This document shows positions 46,801-59,510 of a DNA stretch of 64,000 bases, piece after piece. Within the stretch, counting starts at the first letter, position 1. Each line of letters starts with the position of its first letter. The position numbers and the translations under genes are program-made. The stretch comes from Anseranas semipalmata (taxonomy: Eukaryota > Chordata > Aves > Anseriformes > Anseranatidae), in NCBI GenBank assembly GCA_013399115.1, contig VXAA01004288.1:20055-84054 (forward strand), in the 5' to 3' direction. Under the pieces are notes generated by a model. It ran no database searches and was not told the origin of the DNA. It worked only from the letters and a program-made list of their open reading frames with translations.

Positions 46801-47544
46801 ACATGCCACAGTGTACTCTGGCACGGAGGGAGAGGTTTGCTGTTGAGGGAAGTCACCTGGTTGTCTAGCTACTAGGCCATTGATTAAATAGCCTTCTGCA
46901 GGGGGAGCACTCTTCATTTTTTCCTAAACTGCTTACAAGCGTTAAGCACCAAAACTGCAACACCCTCAATGAAATGGAATAACTGCTTAGTAGCCAGCCT
47001 CATCAGTGGCCCCAGTTTCTCTCCTATCTACAAAGCATTCTTATAACCAACTATTTTAATAGCTATATTAAGAAATTACGAGAAAGAAAAGAGGTTAAAA
47101 TGACTTTATTTTCTGTATACGTTTGTATCCACATGTATTCAACAATGTGTTCATATCTCAAATTTTTCTATCAACTCATTTTCCTAATTTTGTGTTCCTT
47201 CACCTGTCAGGCAATTACTTGTTTATCATTTTTGTATTTCTCAGACAAATGAAATCAAAACGTCTCTTTTGCATCTTGTGTTTTAAACAACAGGCTACGT
47301 AGCAGAGAGAGCATACTTTTCTCTCTCTTGCTAAAAGAGAAATATATTTTTAAGAGTTTATGGTTGTCATCTTCACCGGTACTGAGAAATGAACTGGAGA
47401 CCTTTAATTTTAAAACTAATTTTTACAGCCTAAAGAATGGCATGCCTTGGCTGAGAGCTTGTACCCGCATGTGCTGAGTATAGGCAGAATGCTGTTTAAT
47501 GACCAGGGGGTAGAAACTTATGCCAGTACAAAAAAAAAAAAAAA

Positions 47545-47545
47545 N
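47545..47545. other. Single ambiguous base (N) after poly(A)
   Basis: One N ends a poly(A) run; a local sequencing or assembly uncertainty. Confidence 0.99.
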
Positions 47546-50011
47546 AATCAGGGAAGGAATAGCAATCCTTTTCCTTTCTAATTGTTGCAGAATTTCCACC
47601 ATGTTCCACAATTATTCTTCACCTGCCCTTCATGTTTTCAGTTGCTTCATATTTGTTATATTTAACTTGTTTTCGTTATTTGCATGGGTTGGTGGAATCT
47701 GGGGTTTGCCATAGGGGTTTTCTGCAGAAGAAACCAAAATCACTTTGCTACCGGCTGGATGCTCTTTTCTTTTATGCCCATACCTTTTCATCTTCAGTAA
47801 ATACGGTGTCAGCCTCTTCACAGGCACTGTGATTCTCTTGCTGAATTTACAGGTGGCAAACTAATGGCAGCACTGTATTGCTGCAGACCAAGTGCAATGG
47901 CTTTGGGCTGGGTTGTAATGGAAAGCCCCAGCAGAATGTTCTCAGCTCTCCTGCTGCTCTGCGCTGGTTTTGTAGTGTTTTAGTTTTTCTCATCAAAGGC
48001 ACCTTGTACACACCCACAGGAGCAATGCATGTGCCATTCTGCTGCCCAAGCTCTGGGAGGCCAGTTCTGCTACCCAAGTAACTTGTTTGATGTGTTTTCA
48101 CAGCAGGTTATAAGACTGATGTTAAAGTTGCCTGCAATTAATGCTGCAATTATCCTGTCACTTCCATTAGCATTGTGGTGAATTAAATATTTGTTTCTAA
48201 CAAAATGCTCCTTCCCATGTGATTCTTTAACCCTCTGACCTGCTTAAAAAATCCTGCTTCTTTGCTTCTGGAATTTGCTTTGTTTCTATACTATGAGCCC
48301 CATCCCTGTCATTGTAAGCTCTTTCAGATGACCGAGCCAGTTTAAAGGAGCGAAGCAGGGAGTAGGTATCTGAGTATGTGCTGCAGAGCAGCAGGCTGTG
48401 CTGACACCACAGCCCTGTCGTTGGCCTGTGATCATGCTTGTGATGCAGGATCAACGGGCAGGGTCTTTAGGATGCTGTTCTGCCTCTCTGAGGCAGGTTG
48501 CTGTGGTTGTGTTGACCTCTGAACGCAGGTGTGAGGAAAGCCCTGCCAGAAGCTTCCTGTGGTTCGTCGTGACATAAATCCCAGGAACTGGGTACGCACA
48601 TGGCCCAGACCACTTTAGCAAACGTTTTAGCTCATTGGTCAATAAGCGTGTGGGGGGGAAATTTCTGGAGCTTTTCTTGAAGCTTAATTCTTGGTGGATC
48701 TGCGCTCTGGTTCACAGTCTAGAATCAGTGGTGAAGTGCTTCTGCACATGTTGTTCTCCCCCAGAAACAAACAAACAAAAGGACAGTGTTTGAAGCTTAT
48801 GTCCTTTCCTACAGTGTGGTGCTGCAAGATGTAGTGATTCATGAACCTGCGGAAAAAAAAAAATAAAAAATTATCCATTACTCACAGAGTCCCAACCACT
48901 TGCAGTTGTGGCATTTATGTATCTTTAATACATCTCCAGAAATTAGTCTTCACACTTTAGCTTCTTACAATGAATGAAGAGTTTCTACAGGATGATGTTG
49001 TGTCTGTTGCATAACCTTCTTTGGGTTCTTTCTGAGGGAATATTTTTGTTGAGTCTATGAACACGGTTATTGAGTAAATGACAGAGCAATAGTAGCACTT
49101 CCATTTCTGTGTGCATAGTTGTTCCTTTTAAAACAAGCATATGATTATAATATGAAAGTCAAACTAGTTGATTTGGTAGGTATTTGCACATCCAGAATGG
49201 ATTTCAAATTGAAAAAAAAAGTGCTGAAATTCCAGTGCAGAGGAGGACTATTATTAAGTTTTTGAAGGCATAAAATGGGTATTGATAAGTTACCATTTCA
49301 AGTGTGTCCCAGCAATCCAGGAGCTTTTTTATAACTCAAAATCCGTGGGTTACTTCAATGAAAAGAGAGAAAGCAAACTATTAGTCTCATACAACTTTTT
49401 GACATAAGTAAAGTTTAAATCTATTTTTAAAGAAAGAGAATTAGATGCTTTCATATTTTAAAACCAGAGTTAAAAAATTAAGGTTCTCTCTTATTGAACT
49501 GCATGCTCTTATGTATGCAGGATGGTCCTTTCTGTTTTTCAGACCCTTTTCACATGTGTTTATTTGATGAACAATAAAAGCAGGCAATAAACAATATGCT
49601 AACAGCTACAATGAAATTACTTGCTTTCTTCCTGCTGTGTTTCATCCTTTAGGAAATTATTTGACTAAGGCAGTAAGCCTGAGCTGTGTTCAAGCACTGC
49701 TTCTAGCCTATGTTTCTATAGAGGTTACGTAGCATGAAAACAGCAATACAGTGTTGCTGTGTGTATAGCTATATGTGTGTGTGATGTTTCTGAATGGGCG
49801 TAATGTAGAGCTGGTAATTCCTGCTGCCTGTTTCTGTCTGATTCAAGATTAGACTTTTCATTAGATGTACTTCCTCTAGGCCTTCTTTTAAAAAGTTGCA
49901 TGTTTTGAAGAAAGACATCAAAAAAAATAATTTCCTGCAAGGCATTAGTTTAAATAGTTTGTGCTTCCTGTCTTCCTACCAAGTTCTACTTTTGATTAGT
50001 GAAAGAACTTT

Positions 50012-50053
50012 ATAAAAAAAAAAATATATATATATATATATGTGTGTGTGTGC
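50012..50053 (+). repeat. poly(A)-(TA)n-(TG)n simple repeat
   Basis: A run of A passes into TA and then TG dinucleotides, a compound microsatellite. Confidence 0.92.
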
Positions 50054-51249
50054 ATAAAGGAAGGATGGGACTCTGCAGACTACATTTATGCTTTGGAAGA
50101 AGAAAAAAATTGGAAAAAGATAACGTAGTTCTAGAACAAATCATAAAGAAAAGAAGAGCTACAGCTAATAGATAAAGTAACTCCCTGGCTATTGGACTAA
50201 AAAATAACTCAGAGTACTTGCTTAAGAATAAGTAACATAATATTTTACTGTAGAGTAGTGCCACTCTTCAGTGGTTACTCATAATTCTGCTCACTTCTCT
50301 GTATAACATTTTGGTAGATGGAAATAAGGATCTTGGCTGAGCTGCTTCTCCAGGTCCGTGTTTCACATAGACTAAGCCTTACCACCTCCAGCTGTTCTGC
50401 ATCTTATTCCTTTCCTCCCATCTGTGAGGTTTTCCACTTTCCATTGTATGTTTAGCCCTTCTTCCTTTCCTTGTCTCCTGATTTCTCATCTCCATTATTA
50501 GGTACTGTGGGAGAATATATATAGTGTTTTTTTTTCCTTTAGGAGATTATATTGTTTGCTTCCCAAAAGTCCTGAACTGTGGAAGAACAGAAGGAGCAGG
50601 GCAGTGCCAGACAGCTGCTGCTCATGTGTCTGCTCTCAATTGAGCTCTCAGTAGTTTGATTCTGACCTAAAGACTTCACACCTTCCGAGTGCCTCTTTGA
50701 TGGCAATTTTAAGGAGGAAATGGCTGTTCCATTTCAGGAAGATATTCAAACTATCAAGAGAAAAGAAAAATTTTGCTGTCCTCAGGGTAAAAGTGAAAAT
50801 TGATTATTTGTGGTATTAGCTGCTTGAAAAAGCTTCAGTGTATGTAAGTAATATCTGAGTGGAAATGATGGAATTCAATTTTGAGGTGGAAACCAGCAAT
50901 GTGACATCATTCCTAGAATAATGCTGAAAGTTCATAGTCTCATAATAGAAACAGCTCTCAGCTTTGAATGGGGGAAGGAAATTTCTAGCTGTTGCCACAG
51001 CTGAAAGGATGATCAGTGGGAGGACTGCTGGCTGCAGACCACTGGGAGGAGCAAGCCTGGCAGTGGAGCAGTGACTGCGACCCTGAGGAAAGCCATGGGG
51101 CTCCTGAAGACAAGGTCATGCTGGAGTGACATTGTCGGAGAGGTATCTGCTAATGTGTCTTTCCATGCTAGTGAGAGAACTACATGCTCATACTGTCAGC
51201 CACATACACAGCCATAGCATGGCTTAGTGCAAGTTCACTGAATAACCAT

Positions 51250-51472
51250 CAGAAGTGGAAAGGGACCTCTGGAGGCCATCTGGCACAACCCCTGCTCAAG
51301 CAGGGTCACCAGACCAGGCTGCTCAGGACCATGTCCAGGTGGTATTTGACGACCTCCAAGGAAGGAGATCCACAACCTCTCTGGGTAACCTGTGCCAGTG
51401 CTCTGTCACCTGCACAGCACAGAAGTGCTTCCTGAGCTTCAGGAGGAACCTCCTGTGTTCCAGGTTCTATTG
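51250..51472 (-). mobile_element. CR1 LINE fragment
   Basis: GAAAGGGACCTCTGGAGG, CAACCCCTGCTCAAGCAGGG, CCACAACCTCTCTGGGTAAC and AGGAGGAACCTCCTGTGTTC match the reverse complement of CR1 3' sequence. The terminal octamers are not visible, so the 3' tip has decayed or belongs to another CR1 subfamily. Confidence 0.9.
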
Positions 51473-52390
51473 TGCTTCTTGGCTTCTGCTGAAGATTATG
51501 GATGTTTTCTGAAGGCTACTGTGTGCTTCACCAAATACTCTTATGGATCCTGGTTTTCCCAGTATTTCTATTTTTCTAGCATGGAAAAATGTTCCCATAA
51601 TCTTTACAGTTTAAGATGTGGATATATGATATGGTTAATGAAAGACATCTGATCCTTCATGGGTCTTTCATTCTAGAGCAGAATGATGATCCCTTACGTG
51701 TTACATAAAAATATGTATTAAAAAATACATGAATGTCTGACCAGTTCAAAAATTTGAGAAGGCCTTTTCATACTGACTTCACTAGATTTAATCCAGTCAA
51801 GAAACACTCAAGGCTTTGTTGCATATGCAAAAAAAAAAGGCACTTGCCTTACACCTTTACCCTCAATTTCTTATAACGTTCTCCATGTTCAGGCTTTGAT
51901 GTAATGTTACATAGTGCAGCCACCTACTGCAGAGAAACAGTTCAGTAGCTTCAGCTGAAGGATATCTGATGGTCTAATGTTTGTAATGAGCCACAGTTTC
52001 AGCATGAAAAGCGGTGTTTTGCAGAGAAGTTCAGGCTTAGGGACACAATTCCAAGTGCTCGCTTCCCTCAGCCCAAAGCACCGGGGGAAAGATGATGTCC
52101 AAAGTCATTGAGAGATCTCTGAACATCTGCAGCAAAACTAGGATGTATACTCTCAAGTTACTTTGCTATTTTCTGATGTGTTTAACAGAGAACCCAGAAT
52201 CACCATGTTAGAAAGCAATGTTAAAGGAATGCAGACAGGTAGGAGTATCAAAACAGGTAGTGGTTAAAAACATCAAAAGTAAAAATACCCATGGTTATTT
52301 AGGATGGCAGCAGCTGACACTGCGGCAGAAGCATGATGATTTGTGTGTGCAGGGAGAAAGGTGGTGCTTTCTGATAACTGTGTTTACAAA

Positions 52391-52483
52391 TAAGATAACC
52401 TTTTAATATAAGATAAGATTATAAGATAATAAGATAATATAAGATAATAAGATAATATAAGATAATAAGATAACCTTTTAATA
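52391..52483 (+). repeat. AT-rich tandem array (ATAAGATAAT-type)
   Basis: Units of ATAAGATAAT and TATAAGATAA repeat several times. The array is bounded by two exact 18-nt copies of TAAGATAACCTTTTAATA (52391-52408 and 52466-52483). Confidence 0.92.
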
Positions 52484-54051
52484 ATAATGGATATAATATC
52501 AGAATGTAATATCTGATATCGGAGCACTTCTGTTTAAAGGGAGACCCACAAGTCCAGGCAACAACAAATCACCTATAAACTTAATTTAGTGGACTGGCTC
52601 TAACCATTTGGAATTTGGAACTGTTTTTGCCAAATTTTAGGAGGCAGGGTTTTGTTTGTTTTTCCTGTAGTAGAAAGCCATGATGTAATTTGTAACTAAG
52701 TTTCTCCATTGGCAGGAGAAAGGGATAGAGATTTTTTTTGCTAGTGGAAGCAGTGGCAACTGGATGGGTATCAGTGAGGAAAGCAGATATCTTTCAGTAC
52801 TTTGAATCCTTGAATATCACAGCCATAAGAGTAGGAAATTCCTATGAAGTTATCAAACTAATCAAAAACCTACTGTTGCTTTGAACTATTCTTTTTTTTT
52901 TTTTCCCAAATTAGGAAAAAGTCATCTGTGACAGGAAATATGAACCAAAAGACAACTGATGAAATTTCCTTTGATTTTTTTTTATTCATTATTCATTAGA
53001 AGCCTTATCTTTAGTAAGAATGTTTTTTATTAGTGTCCTGCTGAGATGAACCTTTGACTCCTCTAACATGCAATGCCATGGACAAAGTATTCTGTTAACT
53101 GATATGGAGTGTTCTGCAAGAATTCAATCAGTCCTAGATATAAAACATGCAGTGGCTAGCTTGGTCAGAAAAATATTGTTGTAGCCTCTTTCCAGCATTT
53201 TTCTTTAAAATAAGAAGAGGAGCAATCAACCATCTGCAAGGAAATACATGTGACAAGATAAAATAACAGTTCATGAGAAAGGCTGCCTTCTGGGATTTTA
53301 TTAGAGGTATACCAGTTTAAAGGGATATTCTTAATCATGTATGAACTAAGGCTCTCAATGTCTGTTCTATCTAATTTAATGTTAGTTTGTTTGTTTGTTT
53401 TTCAACAATTAAAAAAAAATCTAATCTCATCTAAAATAATTTTTCACATTTAAAACAATTTTTGGCTTACGCCAAGTGTTTCCTCTACAACTCCAATGAC
53501 TGAGGAAAGTAAAGGTATTTTTGAAGAAAGCATAAGTTTTTTTTTTTTTTTCTTTCTAATTTATCTTGGGAAAACTAAAATGGACATGTTATAAATCTCT
53601 TGGCATTGTACTGTGAGACTAAACAAATGCATGTTTAGTTATAATAGGCTTAAGCATCCAGGTAAGTATTCTGGGAATTACTCCTTTAGAGTGGTCGTCC
53701 ACTCCAAGCTAATTAGCTTGAAGTTCCATCAAGCTATAAACTTTAGCTAGAAAGTATGTTCTTAGAGTAATTTCATGGTGATAAAGTATCTTGTTTATGG
53801 ACAAATATGGATTTATTTTACATAATTCATTAGAGGATCTTCTTTAAAATGTAAATAATTTTTTTAGACTGTCTGATCTATTTTTATAGTGCTGAGGAAA
53901 GGCTTTAAAATGACTGTATATTCAGCCAGTATAATCAATTCTTCCATCTGCCAGAAACACTGGAAATGACTTTTCTTGCGGTTGTCCTACTGTTTTGTTT
54001 CTTTTTCTTTTTTTTTTTTTTTTTTTTATTTTATAGAGTTTAAGTCATTTT

Positions 54052-54052
54052 N
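54052..54052. other. Single ambiguous base (N) in a local duplication
   Basis: The N sits between two copies of TTTAAGTCAT just after a long poly(T), suggesting an imperfectly resolved slippage site. Confidence 0.98.
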
Positions 54053-57000
54053 ACAGATTTTAAGTCATCTGATTAGATCACTCAGTTTGACCTCAGTTTG
54101 TCATATTAAAGGCCATAATATTTTTTTCATTAGGACTGAATTAAACACAATAACCTGCCTAAATAAAAATAACTTAAAGCATAAGCCTGTCTTCCACAAT
54201 GGCACTTGATCCTGGTGTCAAGACTCTCAGTAACACCTAACTATTTGTTACAGTGATTAAAATTGCTTTCTAAAATAAAAACAGTTAAAATGGGCCTGAC
54301 TTCAGTTTCCAGCCCTTGGTCTAGTTCTGCTGGTCTGTGGCCCAGGGCTCATTAGACAGCATCCAAGGGGAGTTGTAGCATGCACAAATGCTTGAGTAAC
54401 CTGTGTCTCCTGGTCTATGGGAAGTAGGAAAGCATATTCCTTTCTTGAAGATATTCGCATCTTATTCTTCTTTCTGATAGACCACATAGATTGATCTCTT
54501 GAAGTCTTTAAGAGGTTCTTTTTCTAACTGGAAGACCAGCAGGGAGGGATCTGAGATACCTTTGTGAATATCTACACCCCAGACTGACCGCTCTAGTCAG
54601 GTTCATCTCCAAGGGAAAAGACTCTAAATCACTAATGCAGGAGCATGTGGTTCTGCTGTGGGTTCTGCTGTGTGTTATCTGTGAAAGCGCTACTTGGTGT
54701 TTGTCCAGCCTCTAGCTCTGTGACCCAGAGCAGACTGTCAACCTGAGGGTGGGCATCACGTTGTCTGCAGGACATCTGTGCATTGGCTGAATGCCAGGGG
54801 AGAAAAGAGCTGAAGGTGCTCGCTGTTGTGTTGGGCGCGTAGATGTTACACCAAAGTTTAGAAAACATTTTTAAACAAATGTTTAAAATTAGCCCTTAAC
54901 ACATATAAAAGCAAGTTAAATAGCAATAAGAATTGACTATGAACTGCTGCTAGGGATGTTTTTGAGGCATTCTGAAACCTTTTGGATGGGTGATATTCTC
55001 ACCCTATGTGTTAACGTCAGTGTCTCAGAGTTGCTGCTCTTATTGGAAAAAAGATGAAAGTAACTATTTGAGATCAAGGCTTGGGGACATATTTCAGAAG
55101 ACTGAAAGACAGCTCTGCTGGCTCTGACAGTACTTGTCTTATACAAATGATTTTTTCCCAGCTTTACTAATACAGGGTAATATGGGTTGTACAGGAACCT
55201 TTTTAATATGTCACTATTACGTCTGAAATGACAATTGTGATCTCTTAAGAAAGAAAAAATAAAAGTCCTGATGCCTGTATCTACCTTCAGATCAGCTATA
55301 CATTTTCTGTTTTTCTTTGTTTTGTTTTTGTTTTGTGTTTCCCCCACCACCACCCATATTATATGATTAAATTGCACTTTTCTTTTTAGTATATATCCTT
55401 GCTGTTTTGAATGAGCTATACAGTGAGCTAAGTTTTGGCAATAAGCTAAATATGTGCATGTCATACACATATTGCTCATGTAGCATACTGTCCTAAAGAA
55501 AATCTCTCCCATTTTTTGGGCAGTTTTTGGAAAAAAAAAATCTACTTTCCTAAACTTGGTATCTTGTATCAGGCACCGCTGATCTATGCTGAGTTCTCTT
55601 TGTTACTATAGAAATTGTTATGAAAACAGCTGCAGAACAGCCAACTGCAAACTAACAAGATTTGAACCTTGTTACTCTGTGGAACAAATTTCCTCTTGAG
55701 GACTGAAAGCCTCAGATTGAATAAATACTTAATCTGTTTCCTCTTCTCTGTAAAAACCTGTATGTTAAAGAAGGCAACAGGGAGACTTCATCTTTTCTGG
55801 AGTAATCTGTGGGCCTGGTGTAAGGGACAAGATTTCACAGAGAGCTGTTGCCTCGCACTTTCTGTGAGAAAGGTAATATTTTACATCAAAATCAAGTGCT
55901 GTGGATGTCAGTACACAGGGAGTTATAAAGGTGATAAACAAACCTTCCAGGAGACAATTCCCTCAACATCTGTTAGATGTGATAGCAAAACATGCTCTAG
56001 ATGGTGGAAGAGGTGGAGTCAGATCCCCTCTAGCAGAGGCCAGAATTCAGTTTTTCCCCTTTGTTTTAATTGTTATAGAACAGGACTTTGAAGCTGGATC
56101 TTTATGTTAATTTGTATTTTTCCTAGCCAAAATTGGTCAACAGTTTGATTTGTCTCCAGGCTTGTTCATGGCCAAAGTCTCCTTGAGGTATTTGATGTTC
56201 TCTCAGCTGCTGGCCTGTGATGGCCTTTCTTCTCAAAAGAATGCTAGGTTATTTTCAGTAAATAAGTAGTTTATCAAAAATATTGCTCAGGCCCCAGAAG
56301 GAGCCGACTTCATGTCTTCTGTTACCCAGGCCTGTGATTTAAACCTCTATACAAGAGGAAGGTAGGGAGCACTTCCTTTCACAGCTGGTTTATGAACAGT
56401 TTGTTTTAGTTTTCGTGACTCGAACAGAAATGGGACTAGTTGGTTGATGTGAGTCATTAGGAGGGACCTCAGCTTTTCCCAGCTGAATGCCTGGGGAGTT
56501 GCCTAAAGGAAACCATGTTCCCCAAGACTCCACATGCTTTTCCTTCACTTCACCTTCTGGGTGTGTTTGGACCTCAACTCCATGAGTTGGCTTCTGTGAA
56601 TTTATTTTATCTTATACCTATCTCCTTGGCTGTCCTTAGCATTATTTATGATGCCACGTGTTTAGAGTGAACAAAATCATTTTGAGAATCTAGCTCCTAC
56701 TGACACATCTTGCCTCCATGTCCCATGCTGATGTTTCTCTTGCAGTGAAGCGCTGTGAGGATCAGGTCTCCACTAACTGGGTGGACTGACTGCTGCTATC
56801 CAAAAGCTGCAAGGACCAAAGTTGAGGCTTTTGTCTGCATTTGCTACAACAAAATGATTACCTAAGCATTTCAATAGTATGTCAATATCAGGGTTCAAAC
56901 ACAACTAGTATCCTTCTGACAGCTACTGCCGCGACTATAGCTGATGAAGGGCAGGGCTTCCCACGCCTTGGGATTTGCGCCTAAGCAGGACGTGAAACCA

Positions 57001-59490
57001 GTGCTGGGACAGAGCAGCCAAGGTGGAAATACTGTGCTCTTCTCTGTCTGCATCTCTGCTCCTGCTCCAGCTGCCAGACATGGAGAGATCTGCAGGCAGG
57101 TTACGTCTCCTGAGACACTCGCGCTGTGGGAGGTGGGAAATGTCCAGCACAGCCTGAAGGGTTCCCAGGAGTCATGAAGGGTGATAAACATACAACTTTT
57201 TTTTTTGTTGTCGTTGTTGTTATAGTTGTCTTAGATATTCATCCAGCCAGAGAATTTATCACTGGGGCAGCAACAACCCTATTTAGCAAGGTATAAACTT
57301 CCCTTTTTCCTAAACATCCCAGGCGTTAAGGAATTTGCAGCTTAAACAGCTGAGAGGAGATGAGCACAGCTGAAGTATTTGAGGAACTGCATTACATAGA
57401 CAAGTAGGGTCATAACTTATTAAAACATTTGCAAAACACATTCCAGTGAGATGAAGTTAAACAGCTAGAGCATCTTCCCACGTAAGAAAGGCATCGGGTA
57501 GCAGAATCACAGAAATTGGCTGCCCAGGCACATTCCTCGGATGGCTGAACTCAATTTTGATAACTCTGAACTCCCCAGCATTGGCTTGTAGGGCAAATTC
57601 AATTGATATTACAATGTAAGTGATGCTGGAGCTTACATAAGAATTTCTTCCTTCCTACATTCCACTATATATCTAATCTGTGCATGATTGTAGGCTGCCT
57701 TTCAGTATATGTTTGGGTCAAAAATAGATCGGTGTGTAATATACTTTTTACAAAAAATCTTGAATATAAATAGTACAGGTGGGAAAGATAAAACCCAATT
57801 TTCTTCCAGTTCAATGGCAGTCTGAAAACTGGTTTGGCTCTCCTTTTGGAATGATGTAATACTGGCAATGGTAAGCAGGAGCAGAGCCAGGGATTTCAGC
57901 TTCATGCACGGAGCTCCTAGGCTGCTTCTCTATGCCCCATCCAACATGCAATTGGTGCAGCTGCATGGTCATGACTCCTTCCCCTCCCAGCCCCATTAGC
58001 TATTGCATTTCGAGGGGCCAGAGCACTAGATGGGATATCCTGTAAAGAAGAGACAAGCTAGGTAGGAAGCTTCCCCCCCATCCCTTCCTAGGAGGGCTGT
58101 GCAGCTATATGTAGTGAAGGTGCTTGCCCTGCACCATTAACAACAAATGTTCATTGTGGTGCACAAATGTGTTCTATTGATGAATAGAATGGGGAGTTCC
58201 CTCTGCAATATATAAAAGGCAAAACAGATATGAGAGTTTCCCAGAGGTCTCTGGTGAGCTGGAAACACAAATCCCTTCAGAAAGTTGCAGGCACTGGTCA
58301 GAGGGCCATATGGTTTTGTACTCAATAGGTTTTGTTCTGTTTGCCTTATCTCACACACACAAAAAAGTTGTTCTGAATATTAAATAATTATCAACATCAT
58401 ATGCAGGTTATATCCATACTCTATACTCTCCCCTGTCTTTTAACAATGTACAGAAAACCAGCTGCCATGCTAGCTGGAGAATTCAATGTGTTTGTGTATC
58501 ATCTCTTGAAAGCTTCTTCAAATAATGGTTGCACTCAATAATGAATAAAATCTGCAGATAAATCAATGAATACTGTAACAGAAAACTAATGATAAAATGG
58601 AGATTCTAATTGTCATTGGTCAGTTCCTAAATAAGACATGCAAATGTGGGATTAGTTATTCTTAAATCAGCATCCACTTCTGCAAGGCTGAGCGCTGTTA
58701 AGCGTCACATGCTGTTGTACTAATTGTAAAAAGTTGATTCTTTTTCTGGCTCCAAGGCTAAAAAGCTACTAGCCTAAAGGAGCTATCAAGGTGATATGAT
58801 AAAGGCCCTGTTGAATATTTATACACAATTAAATTAAATACGCATGTGCCACTTGTTCTACAAAGAACATAAGGGAAAATATGACTAATACGTAAGAGCA
58901 AAGATTAGTTTACTTGTCAGTTCATGATCATGATATAGATGGAATTTCCTTCTATAAAAATAGCATGACAAAGAGTTCAGAATATTTTCATCAGTAGCTA
59001 ATGTTTCCATTCCCAGAGGAGAGCTCTAAGCCCACAAACAAGAAAGGCTGCCACGTTTAAGATTCAAGGAAATGTCATCACAAAATGTAAACTGTCTGCA
59101 AGAAACTTTCAGCTTTGATAGCTTTATCACATTAGAGACAAGTGCATCACAGCTGCGAAGTGCATCATAGCACAGACATGGCCTATATTTACAAAAATAT
59201 TTGACTAATATAGCATTTTGTTGTATTTGAAATCTGTGCTGTATTGTAACTGAGAGCAGGCCTGTGCTCTGCTGAGAACAACGAGAGTTTGGAGATGGAG
59301 GGCAGTACTGTGTTTCCATTATGTTACCATTTTAAGGTGAAAGATGTGGCTTTTCCAGTGCTAGAAGCCTGAGGACATATTTTTGGAGGATGGCATAATG
59401 AATTTTTATGTATTTACTGTCTGACATTCAGGATTGTTCAGAAAATGTAATAGATTAAATTACAAATTAGTAAGCAGCAAGTGGATGCAG

Positions 59491-59510
59491 TATATATATA
59501 TACATATAGA
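59491..59510 (+). repeat. Short TA microsatellite
   Basis: About 20 nt of TA/CATA dinucleotides. Confidence 0.85.

Larger units (their letters stand above)
40406..51249. other. Intergenic DNA downstream of RB1CC1
   Basis: AT-rich with no supported gene. It holds a gapped TA microsatellite (42098-42160), A/C and T runs (40968-40996, 44887-44906, 46222-46245, 47530-47544), a small CR1 remnant (43815-43895) and a TA/TG run (50022-50053). Short open frames here show no recognisable family and look random. Confidence 0.7.

Noticed and set aside
55669..56110. Overlapping 140- and 69-codon frames as a gene
   Set aside because: No recognisable domain, no plausible splice structure or promoter; two frames open over the same AT-moderate stretch suggest chance.
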